Source: Puccinellia tenuiflora
Taxonomy: Eukaryota; Streptophyta; Magnoliopsida; Poales; Poaceae
Assembly: GCA_012064385.1 (NCBI GenBank)
Contig: QRDG01000350.1
Location: forward strand, 519,426 to 583,425
Reading direction: 5' to 3'
DNA length: 64,000 nt
The position numbers and the translations under genes were made by a program. How positions within the stretch are numbered: the first letter of the stretch is position 1; every line of letters begins with the position of its first letter. This document shows positions 45,885-58,105 of the stretch, piece after piece. The notes below the pieces were generated by a model. It ran no database searches. It was not told where the DNA came from and saw nothing but the letters and a program-made list of their open reading frames with translations.

Positions 45885-48800
45885 ATGGTAGCCATGGCAT
45901 GGGAGCTTATTGATGTTGCTGGCAACCTAACTCCCCTCCAACATTCTACAGGTATCGCCTTTAATTATTATAGTTCTTTTTATTGCTATTATAGCTTCAT
46001 ATCTTCTCCCTCCTTTTCCCTTTTGTTCATAGTTGATGTGCTGGCTGCGAAGATTGAACCCCATTTAGCCAATGCTCTCATTAGGTAAGAAAATTTTCCT
46101 CTGATTTAGTTTTTATTCAGTGGGTGCATTTTCGGTTAGGGTTTATCATACTTGAATTGCAATTAACAAAGTTTTAAGGCGGACAATTATCATCTGGATC
46201 ATGTTTTTTATTTCATGCCAAATCTGTTGAGTAAGAAATAATTATTCTTTGATTCATGACGGTATAAGTATGGCGTTCATTTTTAATTGGTATTTTGTTG
46301 ATATATGTGGATTGAACTAGCCCTTTCCATCAGTTCGTACTTTTAGTTTACTGGTTAAGTGCCAAAATATTTCATAAAAAGTGGGATTCGCAGATTACAT
46401 CTGAAAGCTGCAACTCTTGGTTTTAGTTTATTCGTTTACATGAAGCTGACGTGAAATACAAATTTCATTTTCTTGTTTAATTTCTGTTTGTAATTGTTTT
46501 CACAATACCATGCAAAGTGCCATTGTCTACCCATTGACATATCACATATAGATTTTGTGCCCTGCGGCTTTCTTTAAATACTCCTGGTTCTTTCTAGATT
46601 GTTTGTCTGCACACGAACTTACAATTATTTTGGTAATATTCCAGGCAGTTACTTGTTAGTGTGACTGCTATTTCAGGCAATTGAATCAGGTATGCCCACT
46701 GGAGAATCTGCGGCATGTCAAGCGGGTGCGTCGGCATATTGAATGTGGTAGTATTGCGTTTTTATCTAGTTCTCTACTATTTTCTGTTTGCCTGTTGAGT
46801 GCATACTTCATAATTGTATAATGGAGAGCACATGAGCTCAATATCTACTGCTATATACACTTGTCATGTCAGAGCCCTTAATATTCGCTAATGCTAGCAA
46901 AACTATCTATAGTTTGTAGAATTCTGAGCAGCTCGCAATATTCAAAGCTGGGTATACCATGTTGATAATAATTATGTCAAAACATTACGAGCTCCCTCTT
47001 TCCTGTCTAAGTTCTTTGTATTGGTTTTTCCTTGGCAGAAAAACCCGAGCTATCGATCATCTTATGCCTTCCTACCTGGCCTGAAAATTGTAAAAATGGA
47101 TTACCCGAGGCTGTACAGAAGGTAGTAGAGACTTACCAGTTGAGTCCTTTCATTGCAAAAGTAAGTCCTGTTATCATTGAGGAAAATTGCTTTTGTTGGG
47201 CATTGGGATAAACTTTCACTTCATCAAAACAAGCACTGTAGAAAGGCAACATTAGACCACCAGCTAATTCCTTCTATTTATTTTGAATATTTTCATATAT
47301 TTTTCATGGATGAAAATGTAGTTTCTAATTTGATCTCTGCAGCAATCACAACACAATTTTCCGTGTCTGACCTATTGACAATCCCAAAGCTAAATATTCC
47401 GTCGCCCAGAATTTTAGTTAAATAAAGTACTTAAATAAATTGTATTTTCTTTTGGAAAAAATGTGGATCACCACTTAAGTAGAAAAAAACAGTGTAATAT
47501 CTCTGTTGATGTTTCAAAATAGGATCAACTGGATCTTTTACAGAAGGTGAAGATTGACATACGTGATATCTGATACTGGGAAAGTTTTCCACAGGTTGCC
47601 AGTTATCCTGCTATGTCAAAAGAGGACTGGGAGGAGCAGTGCAAACATTGGCCAACTTCTTATCATCCCGCACATGAGTATGTTTGGATTACGGATCATA
47701 TAGTGCATTTCCCGCATTCTATCATTTTTAATTCTGTTGGTTACGTCTGTCTTGTATACTTCATTGCTTTGACCAAATGGGCTAGCTTTGCTAGGCCAAA
47801 CCACTGTGTAGTGTGGAACACACCATCCTTCATTAGCATGTAAGACAAATCTAGCCTGTCATGGTGAACCAAATAGGCTCAAACTGTATGCAAGTAATTC
47901 CTCTCCCTGTTAGGGTGCTTGGCAATGCTATCCTTATGTACGACTACTCAACAGCTGGCCTTGTCAAATAAGGCTATGCCCAGCCTAGGAAGAAACTCAA
48001 ACATTGTATTACTCTGTACAAGGGAAGGTCTATTAGGCAAAAAGTAGAAAATAGGGCTGTTACTTGACAGTATCATTCATAAGTAATTGACGGTACTGTC
48101 ACCAAACAAGAATCCTTCTTTTGTGGAGGCTTCCAGAGCAGAAGAACAATGAGATAACAATTAAATCATAATTTTTCAACGAATAACTTGCAGTATTACA
48201 TTTGAACTTAGCGATGTTGTTAGAGCCTTAGAGGTAATTCTGATTCAGGAGCACATTTTTTAGGTACAAAGGCCACAGTTGAAGTTACGAGAGATGAACC
48301 TTTGGATCTTGTTTTTCTCAGTGCACTATTACTGAAACAAGGTTGTGTTGTGTGCCATAATATTTGGATCCTCTATGTTGCTACATCATATTTTTTATTG
48401 TCTTCCAAAAAACTAGTACTGTTTAGTGATTAGGGTTGCAGTAAAAAACATATTTCACACTATCTCTTCTGGCATGTGACTGCCTTATAATCAGGTGACC
48501 AAATATATTCTTTCTGTATATATCTGGTCAAGTGAGATTACATTGGCACAACTTCATGGGGAGGCAAGTTTGCAGTTACCTGTTAAGCTGTCTATTCCCA
48601 TCCCCTTCAGACTTTCCCTTTCGGCCTAGTCCTCCCTGACATGAAGGAAACCACCAGCAGAAACTATCACCCCCCCCCCCCCCCCCCCCCAACCCTACCC
48701 TCTTCCACATGTTCATGACTCTGCAGCCGATGAGCGGCGGCGTCAGAGACAACAGATGTTTATCCTGCAACTATGAACTGAAAAGCCGCAATCTTCCAAC

Positions 48801-51240
48801 TAAGTTCAGATATGCTTTCCACTACAATTTTAGAAATCTTTGAACCAAAAATCCAAAGCTTCCAAATAGATCTGACGAACTTTCAATATAATTTAGAGAA
48901 CTTTCCACTAAATCAGTTATCATCATCCCAAAACATAAAGGTTTCAACTGACATGAGGACATTTCAACCAAAATTTGGAGAACTTTCCACTGAGTTTCGG
49001 ATAATATCCAGCCAAAATTGAAAAAATCTCCCCAAAAAAGTGTAAAGAATTCCTACTAAAACACAAAGTGGATTCTCACTTTATTCGGGGGAAGAGAAAT
49101 CAGATGCCAGCGGTCAGATATGGGGCATGCATCCACCGCCTTGTATGGCGCAGGACATGAGGGCTGGCGACGGCAGACCACGGTGGTAGTGGCAGCCCCC
49201 GTGCCCTGCCAAGTGTCAGCTACATCTCCACCATGGCCATTCCAAGCATAATGGGAGAGAGATAAAAAAAATGAAGGAGAAATGGCCGGCCCCGCTTTGC
49301 GCTGTGTTGTGGTGAGAATTTAACCGCCCCCGCTGTTACCTGTATTGGAATGTTTTCGGCGTCGAATGAAAATTTTATTTTCCTCATAGAGATTGTTTTG
49401 TTTGGACGTAATTTAAACTGCAGCATATAAATGTAGTAAATGCCGTTTTGTAACTCTAATGTGGCTTTTCTGATGCACTTTCTGCTAACGTTACAGAATT
49501 GGTGCATCTGGATTTAAAGATGAGGAATTATTATCAATATTTGATTGCATGAGGACTGCTATCCAGTTATCAGAGGTGACCACTCCTAGTTTTGCACTAC
49601 TTGTGTATTGCTAGATTACTGTACTGATTTTCAATATTATTTTTCTAAATACCGTTCTTGCTGTTAAGTGAGAAGTTTTTCCAACCCTGATGCAAAGTGA
49701 CATCATAGCTGGTGCATTGTCGATTTACTCTATTAACTGTGGCAACTATACTATGTCTATTGTCTCTAAAACCTAAAAGAGAGGACGGGTTACATGGAGC
49801 CCGTTTATTCCAAAATTCAAAATCTTTATTTTTTTACTTAAAAAAAACTAAAAAACTTATACAATTACATATAGATGTTTACCATGTATGTATAAAGTTT
49901 CAAAGAATTATGCTTTCACCCGTGACCTACACAAAAAAGACAAATGTGAAGACAAAAGGTGAATTTTAAATGACTACTTAGAGCCACATTTTTGTGATTT
50001 TTGTGTAGTCCAGAGTACTATTTATTTTCAACAAAAATTTGCACGTTAGTAGAAATCATCTTCGTGTACCTGTACAAAAAATTCTGATTTTTTGGAAACT
50101 TCAAAATAACAATTTTCAAAATTCGAAAAACCCGGGCTCCATATCGCTGCACTCTTATTGTCTTTCTTATTTACATTATGTAAATTTTAGCTTGCTGTTT
50201 CTTAGTATAGATCATTTGGGTTAACTTCTGCAGGGGTGAGCTTTCTCAGGTGGGCAACGTGGCCATTATTGTGGATCCATCAAGTATGGAAATAATTTCA
50301 AAGGCTACAGATCAAACACACCAGCATGATGCTTCTCTAAAAAAGAATAAACGTGTCAGAGTGGAAGAAGATGGTGCCTGTTCTTTGGCTGAAACAACCG
50401 AGGATAATGATAGCAGGCTGTTGCCGCCAAGCGAACATGTTAGTAATGGCTTGAACATGGAGGTCTCATGTATAAACTCGTGGGGATGGAGGAAACACAG
50501 GTCTTCTGAGCAGAAGACATTGCCTTCTGAAGGTGGTTTTCTGTGGCATCCTCTGAAACATGCTGCCATAGTTGCCATTGAAAATGCCGCCAAGAAGGAT
50601 AGAATGCTGTTCAACACTTCAACTTCTTCAACAACCAAACTACTATTAAAAGACGATATGCAGAAATTTTCTGATAATGCACCAGCAAATTCGCCAATGG
50701 TAGTTAGAAAAGTGAGCCTTGGTACTTATGCATTCTATTGTTGCACTTGGCTTTCATGGCCTGTACATTATTTGCTGTAACAGAAGACTGAAAATGATAT
50801 TTTTGGCTAACAAGTTCAAACTTGATCACCAGGACAAAGAACAATCTGAGCATCAAGAATGCTGGAGTGACTTATCTGGAAGAGACAGGTCGTATCTTTG
50901 CACAGGATTTGACATCTACCTTGTTTGGGAACCATGCACGATGTAGGTTCACTATCATGAGAGTATGACATCATTTTCGGGTTGTTGCTTGCTGTTTAGT
51001 TTGCTGACATGCTTGTTTACTTGTAGGTGTGCTATGGCACTTGTACATCAAAGATTCAAGCGTGTATTCTATGCTTTCCCTAATCCGAATGCTGGAGCAC
51101 TCGGCAGTGTCTACAGATTGCATGGGGAGAAAAGTTTAAATCACCGTTACTCCGTTTTTAGGATAAAAGTGCCTGAGCCATATTTGAATTGTTTGGATGA
51201 TTTCTCTAAAAAAAGCTGCTCAAGTTCTGTATCTCCTTAG
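45885..51240 (+). CDS. TAD3: tRNA-specific adenosine deaminase subunit TAD3 (ADAT3-like)
   Basis: Nine coding exons join in frame to 419 residues: 45885-45951, 46033-46084, 46677-46747, 47039-47160, 47595-47677, 49497-49575, 50250-50711, 50833-50942 and 51027-51240 (TAG). The product is the non-catalytic partner of TAD2; the dimer converts A34 to inosine in tRNA anticodons. The N-terminal part has PLENLRHVKRVRRHIE and the WPTSYHP segment typical of TAD3. The deaminase domain follows: HPLKHAAIVAIENAA supplies the zinc-binding His but has Ala where active deaminases have the catalytic Glu, as expected for this subunit. EPCTMCAMALVHQR supplies the two zinc Cys, and GALGSVYRLHGEKSLNHRY is a TAD3 signature. 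Exon 8 also encodes a long acidic insert (about residues 180-290). The exon 8 acceptor at 50249 is chosen because the upstream AG would give an immediate stop. No damage is seen. Confidence 0.92.
48670..48690 (+). repeat. Poly-C tract of 21 in TAD3 intron
   Basis: An uninterrupted run of C lies in the 1.8-kb intron between exons 6 and 7 (47678-49496). The rest of this intron is AT-rich without frames; 48810-49020 has loosely repeated AACTTTCCACT-like phrases. Confidence 0.9.
49766..50155. mobile_element. Foldback (Mutator-like) MITE in TAD3 intron
   Basis: About 390 bp flanked by TATTGTCT (49758-49765 and 50156-50163). The ends contain inverted ATGGAGCCCG motifs (left ACATGGAGCCCGTTTATTCC; right, read inward, ATATGGAGCCCGGGTTTTTC), with A/T-rich arms that pair. 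It fills more than half of the 674-bp intron between exons 7 and 8. Confidence 0.75.
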
Positions 51241-52414
51241 TTTGAAAACAGCATGAGCTTTTTATCCGGCTCTTTGCTTCTGCCTGGTCGTCTTTGCTTT
51301 GTGTGGGCGGTGGTGACTGTGAGTTTCTGGTCCTTATTCGTAGCTTTGTGATGGCAGTCCTTTTCCTGGATGTTCCAGCCGTTGGGAGCCGTCGCCTTCT
51401 CTCTTCCAGGCGTTGTGGTGCTTCGCTTCTGTTCTACTATGTGCCATCTCCATCTGGGTGTTCGGCAACACGTACCAGGAGCCCGAGTCTGAATGTTGGT
51501 GTTGTAGAAGGCTTAGGTGGTCTGTAATGTAACTTATTTCAGGCAATTCTCTACATCTTAGAGGGGATTGTCTGCTTTAGAGACATTTTCCCATGTAATC
51601 AAACATGACATAAGCATTTGTTTTGTTGCAAACATATATCTTTAGGTCGCTCTAAAAAATTAAGTATCTTTAGGTGTTTGCTGGTTCAGATTAATTTTTT
51701 TTGACAATTTTGTGTGGTGTAGTATCATTTGTCACGCAAGCGTTATTAATCCTTGATGGTTTAACCCACTACTATCAATGATAGTTGACAAGTCATGCCC
51801 AAAATCCATAGATCATACAAAAAACTCTTGTTAAAAACAACCAATCCGTGCCTCGATTCGTTTGAGAGAGACATCGATGGATTTTATTTTCCATTTTGAC
51901 CCGTGCAATAGACACCACTCAAAATCCAAACATTCAATGTTTAATTTGTGTAATAGGTAGATCCTAAATTATTTCTTTTTGTTGATCAAAATTTTGTAAT
52001 AAGGTTTCTTGCTGATCTAAAAACTATGTTCATGTATGATGATTTCAGCAGATTAATGGAGTTTCCAGTTGATAATGTGCTATGAAAGCTAATGTACAAC
52101 TCTTTAAATATTTATTACTATATACTTAACTCAGATGCCCACCTGACTTTGTGTCAGTATGTACTTGAATAAAATGTTAAATACTACTCCCTTCGTAACT
52201 AGCTTGCTAAAACGTCTTACATTATGAAATGGAGATTTCTGTTTCAAGCACTCACCGATATTTCTTAACAACAACAAAAACAACAACAAAAAACACTCAC
52301 CAACAATTCATTGGCTTCTCGTTTTCTTGTCCCCAAAGGGAAAGGTCGACTTTCCTGCATTTTAGGGGTGGGTAGTGGTGACCAGTCTCCGAATCTTTCC
52401 ATCAGATCAACTAT
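51241..52414. other. Gene-free stretch after TAD3
   Basis: Contains the TAD3 3' untranslated region, then AT-rich DNA. No coding frame or element ends recognised. Confidence 0.45.
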
Positions 52415-52417
52415 TTA

Positions 52418-53384
52418 GGGTGTGTTTGGTGGGTCGGGTCTCCTCAGATTTTCCCTCCTCACACAACTTTTGGGTGTTTGTTAGACCGGTTCTTGCCCCA
52501 GCGCCCTGCCGAACAGATACGGAAAACGCCCCCAGCGCCCTGCCGAGGAGCGAAGCCCAAATCGAGCTTCACTCCTCGACCGGGCTCTACTCATACCCGC
52601 AAAACACTGTACCGGTGTCCAGCGCCCCCCCAGACCCCCACCCCCACCACTTCCTTCCCTCATTTCCCCCCGTTTCTTCTCTCTTCCGTCGCTCAGCTCA
52701 CTCCAGCGCGTCGGCCTCCACCTCTCCCGTCGGCCGTCGGCCAAGCGGAAGCACGGGCAGAGGCAGCAGCTCGCATCTCCGCCCTCCGGCCAAGCTCCGC
52801 CGCCGCTGCCGCACTCCGGCCAGCCACCCACCAAGCTCTACCGCCGCTGCCCTCCTCCAGCAGAGGCCGACGACCACCTTCCCGTCCTCCCCGCGCCTCC
52901 TCCTCCGGTCCTCCCCGCGCCTCCTCCTCCGCTCGCTCCTCCTCTTCCGGTCCTCCTCCTCCTCCCGCTCGCTCCTCCTCCTCCACCCGAGCTCCTCCAC
53001 CCCTAGCTGTCCTCCGCCACCGTCCTCCTCCACCCCCAAGCTCCTCCGGCCACGCCCCTCATGCCGAGCGGCTGCTCCTGGACGCCGACCGTCGCCTCCT
53101 GCACGCCAACTCACTATGCCTTAGACATGGACCTGATTGCTTTTTTGTAATTTTAATCAAGGGTCCGTTTGTAAGAATTTGGTCCTATATGTAATTTCGT
53201 ATTTCTGGACTTTGTGGTCAGCCTGTCTCGATGCATACCGGCACCAAACAACTTCTCATCTTAGCATGGCTCAACACATGCAATCTACCAAACACACCAA
53301 CAAATCTCAGCTCAACTTGTATAAGGTCAAGCTGGCTCTGGTGGGAAACACATTCTGAGCCCACACAGGCTACCAAACACACCA
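52418..53384. mobile_element. Non-autonomous PIF/Harbinger element
   Basis: A 967-bp element with ends GGGTGTGTTTGGT and, inverted, TGGTGTGTTTGGT, flanked by TTA (52415-52417 and 53385-53387), the classic Harbinger target. The ends resemble those of the complete element at 39424-43024. The core is GC-rich with long Pro/Ser/Arg frames on both strands that lack motifs; no transposase is present. Extra CCAAACACACC copies lie inside near the right end. Confidence 0.85.
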
Positions 53385-53472
53385 TTACTGTCGCCGGTCT
53401 CGTTTTTCTCCGCTGCCACAGCTTTCTCTTCTGACTGGTGCGCAACACCAAAACACAAGGCACATCTGGTGA

Positions 53473-53891
53473 GGAAATATCTAGTGATACCACACCTTAG
53501 GTGATATAATGCTCAAATTAATTTTAAAAGTTTCAAAAAATCTACCAAAAAATGTGTGTTGACACGATATGTTTGTACTACCTCCAAAATTTCAGCCACA
53601 AATTCGAAATGAGCATTGAGAAACAAAAAGACAAATCTACTATGAATAGTGGTATTTTTCTGCTTTTGTCTTTTAGTGACACCAGTGACACTATTCATAG
53701 CAGATTTGTCTTTTTGTTTCTCATTGCTCATTTCGAATTTGAAACTGAAATTTTGGTAGATTGTATAAACATATCTGGTGGACATCCACAATTTTTCCTA
53801 GAATTTTTTGATACATTAAAAATATTTTTTTCTTGCTCATGTTCCTTAAATGCATTGTATCATCTAAAGACTTGTATCACTAGATATTCTC
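53473..53891. mobile_element. Long foldback MITE
   Basis: Nearly the whole segment is one hairpin. The arms begin GAAATATCTAGTGATAC on the left and GAATATCTAGTGATAC read inward from the right, and near the centre AATTCGAAATGAGCATTGAGAAACAAAAAGACAAATCT is matched with few changes by its inverted copy. The loop lies near 53660-53680. It has no coding role. Target duplication is not obvious. Confidence 0.85.
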
Positions 53892-54395
53892 TCCACGTAT
53901 GGTACACTCTATGCACGACCTGCTGCTGTCTAGCCTCACGGTCTTCCCCAAGCTCCAATGCAGATTGACAGATTTGAAAGCAACGACGCGACTCCGGACG
54001 CAAAAGTCTAACCACACTGTTCACCATGGACATGGAGGTGCAGCTGCAGCATTGATCGCTTGGAGTGAACTGCACAGGAAGCCACTGGCCCGCGTCCGCC
54101 GTCAGTGCAGCAGCATGCCTGGACTAAATCTTTGGACATATTTTGCTTCCGAAGTACTAGGCACAGCAGCCTACAACCAACCATCTGCCGACCACCCTTA
54201 GCTACGTCTAATCAAGGTTTTTATTGTCTCCAACTATGGTCAGCACAGCACCAAACAATTTTTTAACATTTTGCCTCCACGCTGTTAATCAGATAAGTCC
54301 ACTAGTACGTGACTGATTCATGTAGTTAACAATCCACGTTGAGCGCCCATATCCCCGAATTTATTTGTATATTTGAACAACATGCCAATTTCCCA
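53892..54395. other. Gene-free stretch
   Basis: No supported frame; an open frame at 53899-54201 has no family features. Confidence 0.4.
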
Positions 54396-54593
54396 CTGGC
54401 GGATCCAGGAAAAAAAATTGAAGGGTGGGCACACTGCAATAAAAATATCGCACCGCGATTTTGTTACCAAATAAATAGTATAAATAGCACAGGATAACCC
54501 AACAAACATGGGTGTATATGAGGGGGTCCAAAAAATTCTGAAAATTCTGGGTGGGCCACGGCCCCCTGCCCACCCGCTAGATACGCCCCTGCA
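54396..54593. mobile_element. Possible hAT-type MITE
   Basis: About 200 bp begin CTGGCGGATCCAGG and end CTAGATACGCCCCTGCA, imperfect inverted ends, with near-identical 8-bp flanks ATTTCCCA and AGTTCCCA. The contained GGGTGGGCCACGGCCCCCTGCCCACCC is self-complementary. Family inferred from the CAGGGGCG-like end and the 8-bp duplication. Confidence 0.5.
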
Positions 54594-54958
54594 AGTTCCC
54601 ATTTGAATAGTGCGAATATAGTGGATTGTAAACAAAACAACTAAATGTAAACTAACCTTAAACCTAAACTACTCATCGGAATTGGAGTTGACAATGATGG
54701 CCGATGATATGCACACGACGACCATGTGGCCCGGCGTGTCCACTGGGTCACCAGCCTCATGCTTGATCTCGGGCATCGCCGGTGGCAAAAGCGGCTAGAG
54801 TTCATCCTCGCTCGTCCAATCCCTCTCCTCGACATCTGGCTTGATGGCCTGCTGCAACAAGAGTCCGACCACTCGTCTACGGGCTCCTCTTACGCTCCAC
54901 TTCTCCCATTTCTTTCTCTCTCCTTATCCTCTCCCCTTGAGCGTCTCCCGTGTCGTCC
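54594..54958. other. Short unclassified stretch before the LTR array
   Basis: On the - strand a protein-like run (MPEIKHEAGDPVDTPGHMVVVCISSAIIVNSNSDE) spans about 54776-54672. It may be a gene fragment; no family recognised. Confidence 0.3.
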
Positions 54959-55680
54959 TGTCGTGGTTGGTGTCACGGCATATGCCAACGGGGTGGCTTA
55001 AGGTGTGGGGACTAAGGCGCGAGTGACGGTGTTCCGGCGGGATTGGGCACGAGCACGGCAAACGCGAGACGTACCCAGGTTCGGGGCCCTCGTTAGGAGG
55101 TAAAACCGCTACTCCTGCATGATCTGGTGTATATGGTGGAGTATATGGTGTTACATGTTTGCTCCTCGAGCTGTGTATGATCTTAGCTATGGAGAAGCGA
55201 GCTTGGCCGGCTGCCAGAGAGCCAGGCCGGCTGAGTGAGTGGAGCAACCGGCCACCCGGGAGCTCCTCCGGGGCATGAGAATCTGAGGCATGAGGGTAGC
55301 CCTGGTGCTCCTTATAAAGGGAAGCCCAGGGGACAAGGTGGACCACGTGCCTAACTATACTATTCGGGGGACACATCACACTGTAGCGCATAGTGTTCTC
55401 TATTCATCAATAGTGTTCTTCCATCAAGCATAGTGTTGCTATTCATCAACAGTGTCCGGCTGTCTCGTCAGCGTGTGTACGATGGGACGCGGTGGTTGAC
55501 CTCCTCACAGGCGATCCGGCTGGCAGATGGCTAGCCAGCAGGACGCAGTCGGCCTAGCCTCCAGCCAGCCAGGACGCAGCCGGTCAGGCCTCCAGCCGGC
55601 CAGATGCTTCATCTTGATTTGCTTGTCTTTATCTTGTCAAGTCGTGGACTTTGGTATATCGGGGGATCATCCCCCCGACA
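54959..55680 (-). repeat. LTR 1 of the array (3' LTR of internal copy 1)
   Basis: 722 bp with TGTCG...CGACA ends. A TATA-like CCTTTATAAG on the - strand at about 55311-55320 fits an LTR promoter. The outer flank is CGTCC at 54954-54958. Confidence 0.85.
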
Positions 55681-58105
55681 CTAGTCCCCGAAGCTGTCGT
55701 GGTCCCGCAGCTTTAGCAGGAGGGCCTCGGCAGGTTTCCCCAAAAAATAATGCAAGAGATAAAGTTAGTCGTGAACATAGGTTATACTTTTAACTTAGCA
55801 GTATAAGAAACCGAAAGGTTGGCACTTTTACTTTCCATCTTTTACTTTATTAGGTGCCGACTCGCCTCCGTTTCACCCCCTTAGTCTTTTTCAGTGCACC
55901 CGGCCGGTCATGACCGCTGCTCTTGCCGGCGTGTCAGCCGGGTTGCGATCTGCAGCACGGATCCGAAGAGTGGGCCGGCTGGTCAAGTACACAGTCAGAC
56001 TTTAGGAGTTTGACTTAGGAGAGCGAGGCAAGGTTTTCGTGGCCGGCCGGATGTTATTCTTTCCTTTGATGTTTTTCACGCGTTAGCTTTCCAGCTTTTG
56101 CTCTGGCCGGCGTGTCTGCAGCGCGGATCCGCAGAGTGGGTCTTGGGCATCCAGCACGCTAGTAAGCCATCGCGGGGGAGGATGAACAGCCGGCTAGCCG
56201 TAGTCGGACAAAACATATTAAACTTGCACTGATACAAAGGTTGACTCTGGACTTGCCATCAAAGCACTTACAAAGGAACGAGGGGGCACTCCCCGAGTGC
56301 CTTTTGAAACTTATCCGCCTTAAACTTACGGTGCAAAAATACACGGGATGGTACTTACAGTATCCTTGTTTGCGTAGGCGGAGAAGAGCTGTTGCAGCCG
56401 GCCTGGATCTAGCCGGCCAAGAAATCAAACGGGGCAGCCGGATCGGCCTCCAGCCGGCCAGGCGTCCAAACGGGACGCAGCCGTCCAGGAGCCAGCCAGC
56501 TCAGAAGCCGAGTGAAAGCGGCCGGCCTGGCAGCCGGACGGGTCTGGAGCAGCCGGCCAGGGATCGAAGTGGCGTGGCCGGACGAGCCCAGCCGGCCCGA
56601 CACTGCTCTTCTTGTTTTCTTTTTCTTTCCTCACTTCCTTTTCTCCTTTCCTTTCCTTTCCTTTCCTTTCCTTCAAGCCGGGTGGCTCTCCTATTTCTTT
56701 TCTTTCGGTTCTCAGCTGGCTTCCTTGAGCGCCCAGCCGAACGCGCAGGGTGCCAGACCCGTTCACGGCCAGCCGGGCATGCGGGCGCAGCCGGCGGGGC
56801 GAGACCGCGCGGCAGCCTGAGCGGAGCCGGCGGCGAGGGTGGTCAGCGGAGGGGCAAACACGAGAGTCGACGGAGCAGGCCGGTCGGCGACGCGGACTAG
56901 CGCAGCCAGCGCGGGCACGCGCAAGGAAGCACGGGGCGGAGCAGCCGGAGGACGGCCTGCGAGGGCGGTAGGGCACGCAAGCGGCAACAGAGGCCGGGCG
57001 CGGGCGGAGAGCTCGTGGAGGCCGAGCGCGACGAGCGAGGACGGCCAGCGGAGGCGGAGGCGAGGCGGAGTCGGCCCGTGGAGCAGCCGGCGGCGGGGCG
57101 CGACGGCGCAGCCGGCAAGTGCCGTGCGGGCTGAGGCGCGAGCGAGGGCGGAACAGCCGGACACGGGCGTGGACGCAGACGGAGCCGGAGCGCGCATGGG
57201 CCCGCGCGCACGCAGACGACGGCGGCGGGGATGGCCTCCGGAGGCGTGGCGGAGCCTGGGCGGCACAGGAGCCGGCGACGAGCGTGGAGGCGGCAGCCGG
57301 CCACGGGCGGAGGCGCGGACGCAGCCGGAGGGGCGCGGACGTGGCCACACGGGGGCCCAGCAGGGGAGGTCGGCGCGGGGGAGCCGGCAGCGGAGCCGGA
57401 TCTGGCAGCGAGGCGACGAGCGGAGATGCAGGTGCGATCGCGGAGGTGAGGTGGCCGGAGGCGCGCAGACGCGCGGGTGGCGGAGACACGCGAGTGCGGC
57501 CGGGGTGGCGCGGGCGCAGTCGGACGTGCACGCGCGCAGATGCGGGAGCTGCCGCGCGGCTAGTCCAGGAGGGCGGAGGCGTCGTGGAGAGGCGCGGGCG
57601 CAGTCGTGGAGATGCGGGCGCGGGGAAGACACGGACGAGCGAGGTGCAGGCGCGCTCGGGCGTGGAGACGACGCGCGTCCGCGTGGGTATGGGCGCGGAG
57701 ATGCAGTTGATGCGCATATGCACCAGCGCGGACACGGGCGCGGAGGAGAGGTGGCCTGAGGCTGGACGCAGTCCGAGCAGAGGAGAAGATGTGCGGACGG
57801 CGCCGCAGTTGATGAGCGCGGACGGACGAGCGGCGCGGACGCCGACGGACGTGCGGCCGCGTGCAGACGAGGGCAACGTGGAGGAGACCGGTGGCGCAGA
57901 CGCCGATGGACGCGCGGGCTCGGGCGGATGAGGACGACGCGGGCGCGGGCACGGGGCCACGGCGACACCGAGTCCCCGAGTCCCCGAGTTTCTCTGGGAG
58001 AGGAAGACAGTTGGCGCCTTGAGACGGTGACGTCGATGATTGTGAAGAGGGGTCCCGCCGAGAATGGGACTCCGGTCGCCGCTATACCCCATGGTGGGCG
58101 TCAAA
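55681..58105 (-). other. Internal region 1 of the LTR array
   Basis: 2425 bp; a CCTTT/TTTCC pyrimidine run (56640-56685) and a GC-rich half (56750-58000). No gag, protease or polymerase motifs seen in any frame. Confidence 0.75.

Noticed and set aside
52375..53194. Two Ser/Pro-rich frames of about 240 residues as a possible extensin-like gene
   Set aside because: They lie almost wholly in the 967-bp Harbinger-type element, have no signal peptide and lack the ordered Ser-Pro repeats of extensins.
56425..58104. 559-residue - strand open frame in LTR array copy 1
   Set aside because: Pro/Arg/Ala/Ser-rich translation of GC-rich DNA, open on both strands, starts inside the primer site, and is not kept in the same frame in copies 2 and 3.
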